Source: Pseudomonadota bacterium (GTDB taxonomy: Bacteria > Desulfobacterota > Syntrophia > Syntrophales > UBA8958). From it: a stretch of DNA of 63,735 bases. A program made the position numbers and the translations under genes. Shown here piece by piece: positions 1 through 13,000 of the stretch. The stretch's first letter is position 1, and each line of letters begins with the position of its first letter. The stretch spans positions 1 through 63,735 of the forward strand of contig JASGUC010000059.1 in the NCBI GenBank assembly GCA_030057915.1, given 5' to 3'. The notes below the pieces were generated by a model. It did not search any database. It had not been told where the DNA came from and worked only from the letters and a program-made list of their open reading frames with translations.

Positions 1-133
1 TCAAATAACTGCGCCCTGAAACACATGACCCATCAATGGATAAGTGCGCCTCAGCAACAACTTCCACCAACCACGGGGGGCATCTACAACCGATGAAAAA
101 GGGGGACAATCTCACCGATGCTAACACCAGGAG

Positions 134-530
134 ATGCCTACCCTTGAAATGGTTCGTCTTTTCCATGAACGGTTCTGGATTGAGCAGGGTTACCAGCAAT
201 TGAAAGAAGAGTTGGGATTGGATCACCACGAAGGTAGAAGCTGGCACGGCTGGCATCGGCATGTGCTGTTGGTCTTTCTTGCTTTCGGTTATCTGACCCT
301 CCAGCGCATACAGGAAAAAAAACGCCTTCAGCAAGCCTGGTGGAACCAGCGGATGGAAATGGCAACAACAAGCCTTGTCCAGTAAATCCGGCATGTTTGG
401 AATCATGGAAGTGTCAACTGTGTCCTGTTCGCTCTTCAGAGCGATGGAAAGAACGGCAAAAAGAAGTAAGGAAATCTCCCTCTCTGCCCGATATACGCCA
501 TCAGGTCTCCCTCTATCTGATGAGGATGTT
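134..530 (+). pseudogene. IS701/IS4-like transposase C-terminal remnant
   Basis: The reading frame from about 134 to 385 encodes the C-terminal part of a DDE transposase, with the stretch RFWIEQGYQQLKEELGLDH followed by a GW-H block and a hydrophobic helix, as I know it from IS701/IS4-type enzymes. No open frame continues upstream: stops lie at 17, 26 and 122 in this frame, so the catalytic part is missing. After the stop at 385 a second frame (about 410-530) continues with SPSLPDIRHQV, which resembles the very C-terminus of such proteins, suggesting a frameshift. Seen: broken frames and the motif. Inferred: a dead insertion-sequence scar. Nothing clear was seen in 1-133. Confidence 0.6.
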
Positions 531-558
531 GATCTAGTGTTTTTTAATTTATCTGTTC

Positions 559-1680
559 GTGAGTACAAAGATTACAAGAGGCTCAAGTGAAACAATGAGG
601 GCTAAGGCAAGAGGCCAATCATATGAACAATTGGAATGGATTACCCCCGATCCGGCGTTTCCTTCCACCAGATTTCAGGGCAGTAAACTGAAGATTGTGG
701 AATGGATCTGGGAAGCGGTGAAAAACTTGGATTGCGATACGGTTCTCGATTTGTTCGGCGGCACGGGCAGCGTTGGCTACATGTTTAAAAAGAAAGGAAA
801 GCTGGTAACTTACAATGATATATTGCGCTTCAACTGGCATATCGCGTTAGCGCTCATCGAGAATTCGGACATCCGGTTAACCACGGAGGAAATCAATTAT
901 ATCTTGAATCCTCGGGTTGGCCAGGAATATCCGAGGTTCGTCCATGATACCTTTCGGGACATTTACTATACCGACGAGGAAAATCTTTGGATCGATATGG
1001 CAGCCGCTAATATCAGGCGCCTTGAAAACCCCTATAAGCAATCCCTTGCCTATTTTGCCCTTTTTCAATCCTGTATCAGTAAAAGACCGTTCAATCTGTT
1101 TCATCGAAGAAATCTCTATTTAAGGCAATCCAATGTGGAGAGGAATTTCGGCAATAAAACAACTTGGGACAAGCCTTTCGAGGATCATTTCCGTAAATTC
1201 ATTGCGGCGGCAAACGGGGCGGTTTTTTCAAACGGGCGTGAAAACCGATGTCTGAATAAGGACGCGTTTGACATCGAGGGTAACTTTGATCTCGTTTACA
1301 TAGATACGCCTTATATATCCCGCAGTGGCGTCGGCGTTGACTATTTGGATTTCTATCACTTTTTGGAGGGATTGGCCCATTACGATCAATGGCCGCAGAT
1401 GATAAATCATCGCAAAAAACATAAGTGCCTCAAGGGAAGAGACTCCATAACCGTCTGGACGGACAGGAAACGCATCAAGGCCGCCTTCGACCGTCTATTT
1501 GAGAAATTTCCCAAGAGTATTCTTGTGGTATCATACCGATCCGACGGCATCCCCTCATTGGAAGACCTGACAAGCCTGTTAAAAAGGCATAAAAAGAACG
1601 TTCAGGAGGTAAAACGCAAGCAATATAAGTATGTTTTGAGTGCCCACCATGCAGAGGAAATATTGCTGATAGGCTCATAA
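559..1680 (+). CDS. D12-class N6-adenine DNA methyltransferase, orphan
   Basis: This 373-residue protein is a DNA adenine methylase of the D12 class. The AdoMet-binding motif DLFGGTGSVGYMF lies near residue 75 after the FQGSK segment typical of the class, and the catalytic motif is DTPY (VYIDTPY) instead of the usual DPPY. The C-terminus ends with a VVSYRSDG segment. The frame opens with GTG at 559; ATG at 595 is an equally possible start and neither has a convincing ribosome-binding site. The gene is visibly AT-richer than its neighbours and sits between a transposase scar and a SNF2 helicase gene, which suggests acquisition by transfer. No restriction endonuclease was recognised nearby, so it is an orphan methylase or half of an unrecognised modification-dependent system. 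Confidence 0.88.
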   Translation: MSTKITRGSSETMRAKARGQSYEQLEWITPDPAFPSTRFQGSKLKIVEWIWEAVKNLDCDTVLDLFGGTGSVGYMFKKKGKLVTYNDILRFNWHIALALIENSDIRLTTEEINYILNPRVGQEYPRFVHDTFRDIYYTDEENLWIDMAAANIRRLENPYKQSLAYFALFQSCISKRPFNLFHRRNLYLRQSNVERNFGNKTTWDKPFEDHFRKFIAAANGAVFSNGRENRCLNKDAFDIEGNFDLVYIDTPYISRSGVGVDYLDFYHFLEGLAHYDQWPQMINHRKKHKCLKGRDSITVWTDRKRIKAAFDRLFEKFPKSILVVSYRSDGIPSLEDLTSLLKRHKKNVQEVKRKQYKYVLSAHHAEEILLIGS

Positions 1681-1854
1681 GAAATCGGTATTGAGTATTT
1701 CTGGCCGGGGGAAGGCCATGCCTGAAAAAGGCTCTCCATCCGCGGCCAGCGCCTCGGGGTCCGCGGGAAGGTCTTTCAGGCCGGCGTCGTCGTCAAACCT
1801 CTTGCTGTAAGGGAAAGCCGACGACGCCTTACAAGAGGGGGTTATCTTTCGCAC
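1675..1854 (-). other. Possible 59-codon ORF or gene remnant
   Basis: On the minus strand an open frame runs from a GTG at 1854 to a TGA at 1675, overlapping the end of the methylase gene. It encodes 59 residues ending in SGMAFPRPEILNTDFL, rich in Asp, Pro and Ala and protein-like in composition. There is no ribosome-binding site before the GTG and a TAG lies just upstream in frame, so it is more likely the tail of a decayed gene than a working one. I do not recognise the family. The rest of the 1681-2103 gap holds only the palindrome at 1938. Confidence 0.2.
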
Positions 1855-1937
1855 CCGGTTGTGATACTAAAATCGGCCAACCGTTCACGGGGGCTGTGCT
1901 TCTAAAAAACGATTTTTGGGGGGGAAGATTTAGAGGG

Positions 1938-1957
1938 TATGCCGGCGCGCCGGCATA
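1938..1957. repeat. Perfect 20-bp palindrome
   Basis: The sequence TATGCCGGCGCGCCGGCATA is a perfect inverted repeat with no loop. It lies about 150 bp upstream of the SNF2 gene start. It could be an operator for a dimeric regulator or a hairpin; no T-run follows, so a terminator is unlikely. Confidence 0.45.
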
Positions 1958-2103
1958 GGTAAAGTATCTGATTTTATAGGCGCAATCACCGACGGGCAAA
2001 AAGTTTTCACCGGTGGATTTCCGCCGTCATGGAGAATGTCGGGCACGCTGCGACAGCCCCGACGATTACCCGGGTTCGCGGAAATATATCTCGATATTGT
2101 ATA

Positions 2104-5406
<3,303 letters not shown>

Positions 5407-5412
5407 GGACAG

Positions 5413-6585
5413 ATGGAAATCCGCTCGTTTCTAACCGGCCTGCTTACCCGCCACGACTGCCTTGTGGAGGCGACGGAGGCGGCGGATGGAACCAGCCTGC
5501 GGGTCCTCTTTCCCCCGGAGCTTCAGGAGAGCCTCCAGGTGGGGGAGTTGGAGGTTTTCGAACTCCCCCGGGGGGAGGGACGCACCCTCTCCCTGGTCCA
5601 CAACGGACGGGACTTCATCGAGGCCCTGGCGCCCCTGGCCCTCGCCTCCGGTCTCTACAGCGCTCTCTCCTTTCCGGGACTGACCTTTCCCGTGGCGGAC
5701 CCGGAGGGGTTTCTCGCCTCCCGGCTGACGGTCCAGAACGGCATCTGGCGTTTGCGGGAGGTCCGGTCGGAGAACTGCGGCTATCTCGTGGTGAACTTTT
5801 GCCTGACCGCCACGGCGGACACCCGCTCCGAGCGCCTCGCGACGGTGGCGGTCAACGCCCGGACCGGGACGATACCCCTGGGGCTGGCGGCGGCCCTCTC
5901 CGACCTTTGGGAGCGGGAGAATGGAGGAAGGGGGCCGGCAGCGGTAAGCAAGGCGTTCTCCATCCGGAAGGAAGGAAAAACGCCGCCGATCGGGACGATC
6001 GCCCATTCCCGGGAAGCGGGGGGGAAGCAGGCGCAAGACGCCGGCGGCGACGACGAGACCGTTTTGCCCCGGGTCCTCGCCGCGGCCCGCCGGCAGGCCG
6101 CCCTCGCCGCCGGGGAGGTCTTCCGGGAGTTCCGAACCAACCTCAACCGGCGTCTGGCCCGGGACCTGACCCGCCTCCAGGGGTATTACCGGACCCTGGC
6201 CGGAGAGATCGAAAAGCGGCGCCGAAGAAAGGGACACGATCCGGAGGAACAGGAGCGGGCCCTCTCCCGCCTGGAGGCGACGAAGGCGGATTATCTGAAG
6301 AAGATCCGGGACGCCCGGGACAAGTACGCCTTGGAGATCCTCATCGAACCGGTGAACGCCCTATGGGTCGAGCTGCCCGTGACGATCCTGGAGATCGCCC
6401 TCCAGCGACGGAAGGAGACGCGCCTCTTCGCCCTCCCCGTAAACCCCCTCACCCGGCGCCCCGAGTCGCCGGTCTGCGTGCGATGTCAGGCGCCGGTCCT
6501 GAACTTCCACCTCTGCGACGCCCTCCATATCCTCTGCCCCGCTTGTTTCCCCCACTGTCCGGTCTGCAACGGCAAATCACCGTAA
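5413..6585 (+). CDS. Helicase-partner protein with coiled coil and C-terminal zinc ribbon
   Basis: A 390-residue protein of unknown function encoded 6 bp after the SNF2 helicase, with a GAGG ribosome-binding site overlapping the helicase stop region. The N-terminal 175 residues look globular with beta strands; a Gly/Asp-rich linker lies around 180-215; residues about 215-315 form a charged Arg/Glu/Lys helical region likely to be a coiled coil. The C-terminus carries three Cys-x2-Cys type pairs (CVRC, CPAC, CPVC), consistent with a zinc-binding module. The tight coupling suggests it is the dedicated partner or loader of the upstream ATPase. This is inference; no catalytic motif was recognised. 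Confidence 0.8.
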   Translation: MEIRSFLTGLLTRHDCLVEATEAADGTSLRVLFPPELQESLQVGELEVFELPRGEGRTLSLVHNGRDFIEALAPLALASGLYSALSFPGLTFPVADPEGFLASRLTVQNGIWRLREVRSENCGYLVVNFCLTATADTRSERLATVAVNARTGTIPLGLAAALSDLWERENGGRGPAAVSKAFSIRKEGKTPPIGTIAHSREAGGKQAQDAGGDDETVLPRVLAAARRQAALAAGEVFREFRTNLNRRLARDLTRLQGYYRTLAGEIEKRRRRKGHDPEEQERALSRLEATKADYLKKIRDARDKYALEILIEPVNALWVELPVTILEIALQRRKETRLFALPVNPLTRRPESPVCVRCQAPVLNFHLCDALHILCPACFPHCPVCNGKSP

Positions 6586-6672
6586 AGCGGATACTTCCAC
6601 CTGAAAATGCATCCCTATATGTTTGTCTTCATTCAGCAATTATATTTTATTCCCCTAACCCAAGTTCATGAT

Positions 6673-6695
6673 TTTTCCCCCAAAAAAGGGGAAAA
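6673..6695. terminator. Palindrome inside IS left end, terminator-like
   Basis: TTTTCCCC and GGGGAAAA pair around a 7-nt A-rich loop directly inside the left inverted repeat. Such hairpins in insertion sequences often block read-through from outside promoters. It reads similarly on both strands. Confidence 0.45.
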
Positions 6696-6793
6696 TCGGC
6701 AGTTTTTCAAAATGTGATTTTAGTCATATCAACAGGTTACGCTATCTCGGAGGCCAAAAAGCCGTTTGTAGTACCAAAATATTTATTATTGGC

Positions 6794-6820
6794 TTGACAT
6801 GGGTCCTTTTCTGTTATATT
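6794..6820 (+). promoter_or_regulatory. Candidate transposase promoter
   Basis: TTGACA at 6794-6799 and TATATT at 6815-6820 are separated by 15 bp, slightly short, just upstream of the transposase ATG at 6829. A weak AAGG ribosome-binding site lies at 6821-6824. Confidence 0.45.
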
Positions 6821-6828
6821 AAGGCGGC

Positions 6829-8619
6829 ATGTTCGTCTCCAGGGTCCGACATAAGAATAAAAAGAACGGCAAGGAGTATCAGACCTTCAAGCTCCTCGAA
6901 TCCGTCAGGACCGACCGTGGCCCGCGGCAAAGGATGGTGCTGAATCTTGGCGTTGATTTCTCATTGCCCGAAGAGCTTTGGAAGGATCTGGCAAACCGCA
7001 TCGAAGAGATCATCTCTGGCCAGCAACCTTTGTTCTCCTACTCGAAACAGGTGGAAACCCTGGCTGAGGCGTATGCGCGCAGGATTATAGCCTATCATGG
7101 AAAGACAACGGCAGATAGGCCCGATCCCGATTATCATTGCGTCGATATCGGCACAATCGACAACGAACTGCCACGTTCAGTCGGCGCGGAACACGTTGTT
7201 CTGGAAACGATCAAGGCCCTGGGGCTGGATGAGCTGCTCGTCCGTCTTGGATTCAACAAACCGGCGCGTGATGCCGCCCTTGGGGTCATTGTGGCCAAGC
7301 TGGTCGCCCCATCTTCCGAGCGGGCAACCCATATATGGTTGCAGACGATGAGCGCCGTGGACGAGCTTCTGGGCGCCGACTTTAGTGTCATTTCCCAGGA
7401 TCGGGTTTACCGGGTAGCGGATATGTTGTTGCAGCACAAGCAGGCGATCGAGGAGCATCTCCGGTTGAAAGAGAGCAATCTGTTCAACCTGGAGGAGAAG
7501 ATACTGCTGTACGATCTGACCAACACCTTTTTCGAGGGTAGCGGGAAGTACAATCGCAAGGCCCATTTTGGTCTTTCCAAGGAGAAGCGCAGCGATTGTC
7601 CCCTGGTCACCTTGGGTTTGGTGATGGATGCAGACGGATTCCCCAAACGCAGCGATGTATTTGACGGCAACGTCAGTGAGCCTGGAACCCTGGAGAAGAT
7701 GATCGCGGCCCTTTCTTTTCCTGGTATGACCTCAAAGCCGCTGATCGTCATGGATGCGGGGCTGGCTACGGCAGACAACATCCTTTGGCTGAAGGCGCAA
7801 GGTTATGAGTATATTGTCGTGTCGCGCAAAAAGGTTCGTGAAGCGCCGGCGGAGATGGTCACGGTCAGAGAGGACAAGCGCAGATTGATCCGGGCGGCGT
7901 TGGTTCCAGGTGTCGATGAAGTCGCCCTCTATTGCTATTCCACGGACAAGCAAGTCAAGGAGGAAGGCATCCGGAATCGCTTTGAAAAACGCTTCGAGAG
8001 TTCATTGGAGAAGGTTCGTGACGCATTGGTAAAGAAGCATGGCACCAAGCGCTACGACAAGGTATTGGAGAAGATCGGCCGCCTGAAGGAGCGATTCCGG
8101 CGTGTTGCCCGCCGCTACGAGATCAGCATCCAGAAGGATGAAGACTCCGGCCTCGCAACTGCGATAAGCTGGGTGCGCAAAGAGCAACCCAGCCTGCCCG
8201 GCGTCTATTGCCTGCGGTCAAACCGGCTGGATTTCAAAGAGCAAGAAATGTTTGACATCTTCACCATGCTCACGGACATCGAGGACACCTTCCGGAGCAT
8301 GAAGTCAGAGCTTGGCCTGCGCCCGATCTATCACCAGAACGAACATCGATGTGACGGCCACCTGTTCATCACGGTCCTGGCCTATCACATTGCCCATGCT
8401 ATTCGCTTCCAACTCAGGAAACGGGGGATCGCCGACCATTGGGCAACCATCCGGAAAGTGCTGTCCAGTCATATTCGCATCTCCACCACAATGAAACGTG
8501 AAGATGGTAAAGTGATCCATGTCCGGAAGTCCTCCAAACCGGAGCTTGCCCACCGGGTCATTTATGATGCCCTGCATCTTTCTCATCGGCCAGGCCAGAC
8601 AATAAAAACGATCATCTGA
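6829..8619 (+). CDS. IS1634 family transposase
   Basis: A 596-residue DDE transposase. Features typical of the IS1634 group are the N-terminal FVSRVRHKNKKNGKEYQTF segment, the DLTNTFFEG block carrying the first acidic residue near 225, the VMDAGLATADN block near 305 with the second, and a C-terminal TDIEDTFRSMKSELGLRPI segment with the YREK-like glutamate region. It is full length with no internal stop, so the enzyme is probably active. It is the only intact transposase in the window. Its 14-bp ends differ from those of the dispersed repeat families here, so it is not an obvious mobiliser of them. Confidence 0.93.
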   Translation: MFVSRVRHKNKKNGKEYQTFKLLESVRTDRGPRQRMVLNLGVDFSLPEELWKDLANRIEEIISGQQPLFSYSKQVETLAEAYARRIIAYHGKTTADRPDPDYHCVDIGTIDNELPRSVGAEHVVLETIKALGLDELLVRLGFNKPARDAALGVIVAKLVAPSSERATHIWLQTMSAVDELLGADFSVISQDRVYRVADMLLQHKQAIEEHLRLKESNLFNLEEKILLYDLTNTFFEGSGKYNRKAHFGLSKEKRSDCPLVTLGLVMDADGFPKRSDVFDGNVSEPGTLEKMIAALSFPGMTSKPLIVMDAGLATADNILWLKAQGYEYIVVSRKKVREAPAEMVTVREDKRRLIRAALVPGVDEVALYCYSTDKQVKEEGIRNRFEKRFESSLEKVRDALVKKHGTKRYDKVLEKIGRLKERFRRVARRYEISIQKDEDSGLATAISWVRKEQPSLPGVYCLRSNRLDFKEQEMFDIFTMLTDIEDTFRSMKSELGLRPIYHQNEHRCDGHLFITVLAYHIAHAIRFQLRKRGIADHWATIRKVLSSHIRISTTMKREDGKVIHVRKSSKPELAHRVIYDALHLSHRPGQTIKTII

Positions 8620-8720
8620 GCCCCCTCCCAAAAATATGTAGTACCCAAACTACCGTTTCGCTGCTCGTAAGTACTCGATAATGCGAATAATATTTTTTAC
8701 GATCATGAACTTGGGCTAAA

Positions 8721-9959
8721 TCACCCCTGTCCCGCGGGTGCGCCGTAGATGCCCCGGGAGAGGGTGGCAATGCGACCCGACATCCGGAGGCGCTGGACGA
8801 TGCCGCGGATCTGGGATGCGGCGAGGCCGGTTTTTTTCACCAGGGTCGCGGTGTCGATTCCCTTCCGGCTCCTAAGGATGAACCCCGCCACGAGTTCCAG
8901 GGGCGGGAGCGCCGCCGCGGCGCTCTTCAGCCCGGTTGCCGGTTTATCATCCATTGCCGCTTTTTTCGTTCTCCCCGCCATGGGTGGAGATGATCTTTGC
9001 GCCGCCGGTATTTTTGTTGGCTTGGGCCGAGTGAATTCCTGCTTCGGCGCGGCGGGGGGCGGCGATTTCCGCACGACCTTTTTAGCGGCCCCGGAGGGAC
9101 GGGAAGACCGGGCTGCCTTTTCAAGGCTTGGTGGCGTCTCGCCGCCGCCGTCGCGGTCGCAGTCGTGGGGCGCCGTTTCTCGGGCGCCATGGCCGGCCGG
9201 TTTTGCCACCGCCACGGTTTTTCCGGCCCCTTCGTCCAGTTCGATGCCGAAGACGCAGGAAAGATCGACGCCGGTAAGGACGCGGCGGCTTTGCCGTCCC
9301 GCCTTCTTCAGGAGGTCTCGGGTCGTGTCCGTTACCGCGGCGGCGACCAGCTCCCCGATCTCGACTCCCCGGAGGGCAAAGAACAGGCCGGGATCCTTGT
9401 CCAGGCGGGCGCCGATGCCGTAGAGGGCGGCGGCGACGTGCTTGCACATCGAGGCCAGGTCGGGGCAGGAGCAGGAAAAACGGATCTCCCGGGGGGTCGG
9501 GAAGAGTCCCTGTCCCTCTTCCATGAAGATCTCCCCCAACTCCCGGGGAAATTTTCCCGCCAGCAGCTCCGGCAGGGAAGCGAGCCGGCCGGCGCCGGCC
9601 GCTTTCACGGCCTCCCAGCGCCGGGGAGACAATCTCTCGATGGCGATTTTTACCGAATATGGCTGGGAACGCGTTCCCTGGACAAGGGCCGTGACCTCGC
9701 CGGCGCGGATCCGGAGATCCAGGACGGCGCCGTGGCGCACGTAGCTACGGCCCCGGCCGATGCGATTTGCGTAGTCGGCGTAGCGCTCCAGATTCCGGTT
9801 CCAGGACTTGCCCCACCAGGTGGTGGCGATGGCGCTTCCCGCTAGGACGACGGGTTGAATGTGGGGATCGGTCTTCTGGAGCTTTTTCAACTTTGCGGCC
9901 GCCTTGGCCCGTTTCTCGCCCACGGAAACATAGGGAGGGTATCCATACCAAGAACTCAT
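8721..9959 (-). CDS. SWIM zinc-finger protein
   Basis: A 412-residue protein with a SWIM zinc finger: Cys163, Cys165, Cys172 and His174 in FSCSCPDLASMCKHV fit the CxCx(n)CxH pattern. The N-terminal GYPPYVSVGEKRAKAAAKL and WWGKSWNRNLERY segments are characteristic of the SWIM proteins that accompany bacterial SNF2 ATPases. Residues about 255-345 are a Lys/Pro/Ala-rich linker leading to a C-terminal winged-helix-like domain. It lies 68 bp downstream of the SNF2 gene on the same strand, so the pair is probably one transcript. The likely role is nucleic-acid or protein binding for the helicase; this is inferred from recurring gene pairs. Confidence 0.88.
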   Translation of the reverse strand: MSSWYGYPPYVSVGEKRAKAAAKLKKLQKTDPHIQPVVLAGSAIATTWWGKSWNRNLERYADYANRIGRGRSYVRHGAVLDLRIRAGEVTALVQGTRSQPYSVKIAIERLSPRRWEAVKAAGAGRLASLPELLAGKFPRELGEIFMEEGQGLFPTPREIRFSCSCPDLASMCKHVAAALYGIGARLDKDPGLFFALRGVEIGELVAAAVTDTTRDLLKKAGRQSRRVLTGVDLSCVFGIELDEGAGKTVAVAKPAGHGARETAPHDCDRDGGGETPPSLEKAARSSRPSGAAKKVVRKSPPPAAPKQEFTRPKPTKIPAAQRSSPPMAGRTKKAAMDDKPATGLKSAAAALPPLELVAGFILRSRKGIDTATLVKKTGLAASQIRGIVQRLRMSGRIATLSRGIYGAPAGQG

Positions 9960-10027
9960 CCTTACCTCCGACCATCAACCCGTTCCCAGGCGATGCGCTC
10001 TCCTTGAGAATTTGTAACTCACTTATT

Positions 10028-13000
10028 TCAAGTGCCTATTGCCTTATAAGTCGGTTTGAACAAATCGAGAAGGGCCTTGTCGTCCAGCTCCGTGATCCAG
10101 TCCTCCCCGGTCGCGGCGATTACCTCCCCGGCGAGCCGCTGCTTGTCCTCCAGCATCCCGTCAATCTTCTCTTCGATGGTCCCCTTGGTAATGAATTTAT
10201 GGACGACAACATTCTTTTCCTGGCCGATGCGAAAGGCCCGGTCCGTCGCCTGATTCTCCACGGCGGGATTCCACCAGCGATCGAAGTGGATGACGTGATT
10301 GGCCCGGGTCAGGTTTAGGCCCACCCCCCCCGCCTTCAGGGACAGGACCATGAAGGGTACATAGGCCTCCCCCTGAAATTCATCCACCAGCCCCTTGCGT
10401 TTCGCCACGGGAACGCCGCCGTGGAGGACGAGGCCGGGGCGATGGAAAACGGTCTGCAGGAAAGCGGCCAAAGGCGCGGTCATCTCCCGGAATTGGGTGA
10501 AGATCAGGGCCCGCTCCCTTTTTTCATGGATTGTTTCGCAAATGTCGGCAAGAAGCTGGAATTTGCCGCTTTCCTCCGCGGCGAAGGACCCGCTGCCCCC
10601 GGTGTATTGATCGGGATGGTTGCAGAGTTGCTTGGCCTTCATCAGGGTTCCAAGAATCAGCCCCTTGCGCTGGATCCCCTCCTCGCCGGCCTTCAGGGCG
10701 GCGGCGAGACGGTCGATGAGACGCCGGTAAAGGACGAGCTGCCTTTTCGTAAACAAGGCGTAATCCTTCATCTCCACCTTCGCGGGTAGGTCGGCGATGA
10801 TTGCCTTGTCCGTCTTCATCCGGCGGAGGATGTAGGGTTTGACGAGATTCCGGAGGCGGGCGTATCCTTCGGGATCATCCGGCAATTTTTTGGAAAAATT
10901 CGTGAATTCCTTCTGGTTTCCCAGCAGGCCGGGATTGAGAAAATCGAAGAGGGACCACAGATCGCCAAGGCGGTTCTCGATGGGGGTGCCGGTGAGGATG
11001 ATGCGGTTTTCCGCTTGCAACCTTTTTACCGCCCGGGTCTGTTTGGCGCCGGGATTTTTGATTGCCTGGGCCTCGTCGAGAATCACATAGCGCCACCGGT
11101 AGTTCTGGATCCGGGGATCGCGTTGAACCATGGCGTAGGTCGTAATCACCAGATCCCGGCCGGTGAAAGCGCCGGCGTCCTCCTGCATCGCCGGCGATGC
11201 CGTCTCGCCCGCCGTCATTGTGGCGCCGTCCGGCGCTGCGGCCGCCACTTCACCCACGGCTACGCTGCCCGCCTTTGTGTTCCCCCAGGCGGCGCCTTTG
11301 GCCGCGCCCGCCGCGATAGCGTTCACCACCGAACCCTCCGTCTCCGTGTTATCCCCCGTCTTGTCCCCCGGGGCGGATTTTTTCGCGGCCTCTGCCGCCC
11401 CGACGCTGGGATGGGCGATCTCATAGTTCAGAGACGGACAGAAACGTTCGATCTCCGCCGCCCAGTTGCCCAGCAGGGAGGCCGGTATGACCAGGAGACT
11501 AGCCCGCCTGTCGTTCCCGGCGGCGCATCCGTTGCGGTCCCCACCGCCCCCGGCGGCTTCTCCCTCGGCGGCGCCGCCGATGTTCCCGGCGTCGTCCCCC
11601 GCGTCGTTCCCGGGGACGGTTCCTTTCAAGTCGGCGTCTCCCTCGGCGTCTCCGTTGCCGACGCCGACCCTGGCGGCGTTGCCGTTTCCTCTCCGGAGGA
11701 CATTCAAGAAGCCAAGGAACTGGACGGTCTTCCCCAGGCCCATGTCGTCGGCCAGGCAGGCCCCGAATTTGAGGGAATGGAGGAGCAAGAGCCAGTTCAA
11801 TCCCTGTTGCTGGTAAGGCCGGAGGGAGGCGCGGAAGGTTTCGTCTGGGACGCAGGCGGGGAGGAGGTCGGGATTCCGGAGCCTGGTCATGACGGACCGG
11901 AGCCAGTCACCCTGGGAAACGGCGGCGATTTCCAAACCGGCCCCCGCTCCTGACGCCTCCCGGCCGGCTTGCAGTTGGAGGCGCATGGCCTCCCGCAGCG
12001 TAAGCCCCTTTTCCATGAGACTCCGCGCCTGTCCGTAGGCCCTCAGGATCTCTTGGAGTTTTTCCGGATCTACCCGCACCCATTTGTTCTTGATAAAAGC
12101 CATTGCTTCTCCGGCGGCGATGAGCCGCTCCGCCTCTTCCAACGTTATTTCCTCATCGCCGAGGAGCAGGGCGGGGCGGAAATCGAGGATGGCGTCCATG
12201 CCCACATGGGAGGGCGTCTTTTCCCCGATCCGCACGCCGAGGCGGGGACCGGCCGCCTGTCGCTTCCACCAGTCGGGGATGCGGCAGATGATGCCCGCAT
12301 CTTCATAGATGGGGATCTCCGTGAGAAACGTATAGGCCTCCCGGGAAGACCAGACCAGGGGGTGGAACAACTCTCCCGTGTCGATGAGGGACGCGAGAAG
12401 GGCGCTCCTTTTCGCCCCTTCGTGAACCGTCACCAGGAGATCGAGGAGTTGCCGTTCATTGCCGGCGTATTCCGCCAGGGCGTTCTTCAGGGGCATATGG
12501 CGGAGTTTCGCCTCTCCCCGGCGCCGTTGGGAATAGGTGGCGAGGAAGGCGAAAGGTCCCGCCGCGCTTCGGTTTTCCACGAGATGGAAAAAAACCCGGC
12601 CTGCCAAATGGGCGTCCGGGCTCAGGGAGGCGATATAGGCGGCCACGGACCCGCGGTGCGTCTCCATCTCCTTAGCGAAGGTCCTCTGCAACCTTTCCCA
12701 GAAGGAACGGAGGATGTCCGGGGTCATGTATTCCATGCCGGCCGCGGCGGGGGCCCGGAGCGCAAGGGATGCCAGTTCTTCTTCCGGGACGGCTACCGCC
12801 GCCCGGCCGCGGAGTTCTTCCAGATCAGGGGTCAGACGGAGTTCTTTCGCGAACAGGGCCCCGAAGGTCCGCCAGAAGGTCAAGGATGGGGAAAGGGGTA
12901 TGGAGGGAGCGGAGAATCCGAGAAACAAAAGCCAGGCCAGGGAGTCACCGCGTCCGGGGCGGCGGGCCGTTGCGGGCGCGGCGCCACCCGCGGAAATGGG

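Larger units (their letters stand above)
6659..8715 (+). mobile_element. IS1634-type insertion sequence, intact, with CTAA duplication
   Basis: The element is bounded by the 14-bp perfect inverted repeats CCCAAGTTCATGAT (6659-6672) and its complement (8702-8715). Both ends are flanked by CTAA (6655-6658 and 8716-8719), consistent with a target duplication of at least 4 bp. The 2057-bp element holds one full-length transposase. Its right end stops 5 bp short of the stop codon of the convergent SWIM gene, so it inserted exactly in the gap between two helicase operons. Matching ends and an unbroken transposase indicate a recent insertion. Confidence 0.88.

Noticed and set aside
559..1680. Complete restriction-modification system
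   Set aside because: Only the methylase is present; neighbours are a transposase scar and a helicase without nuclease motifs.
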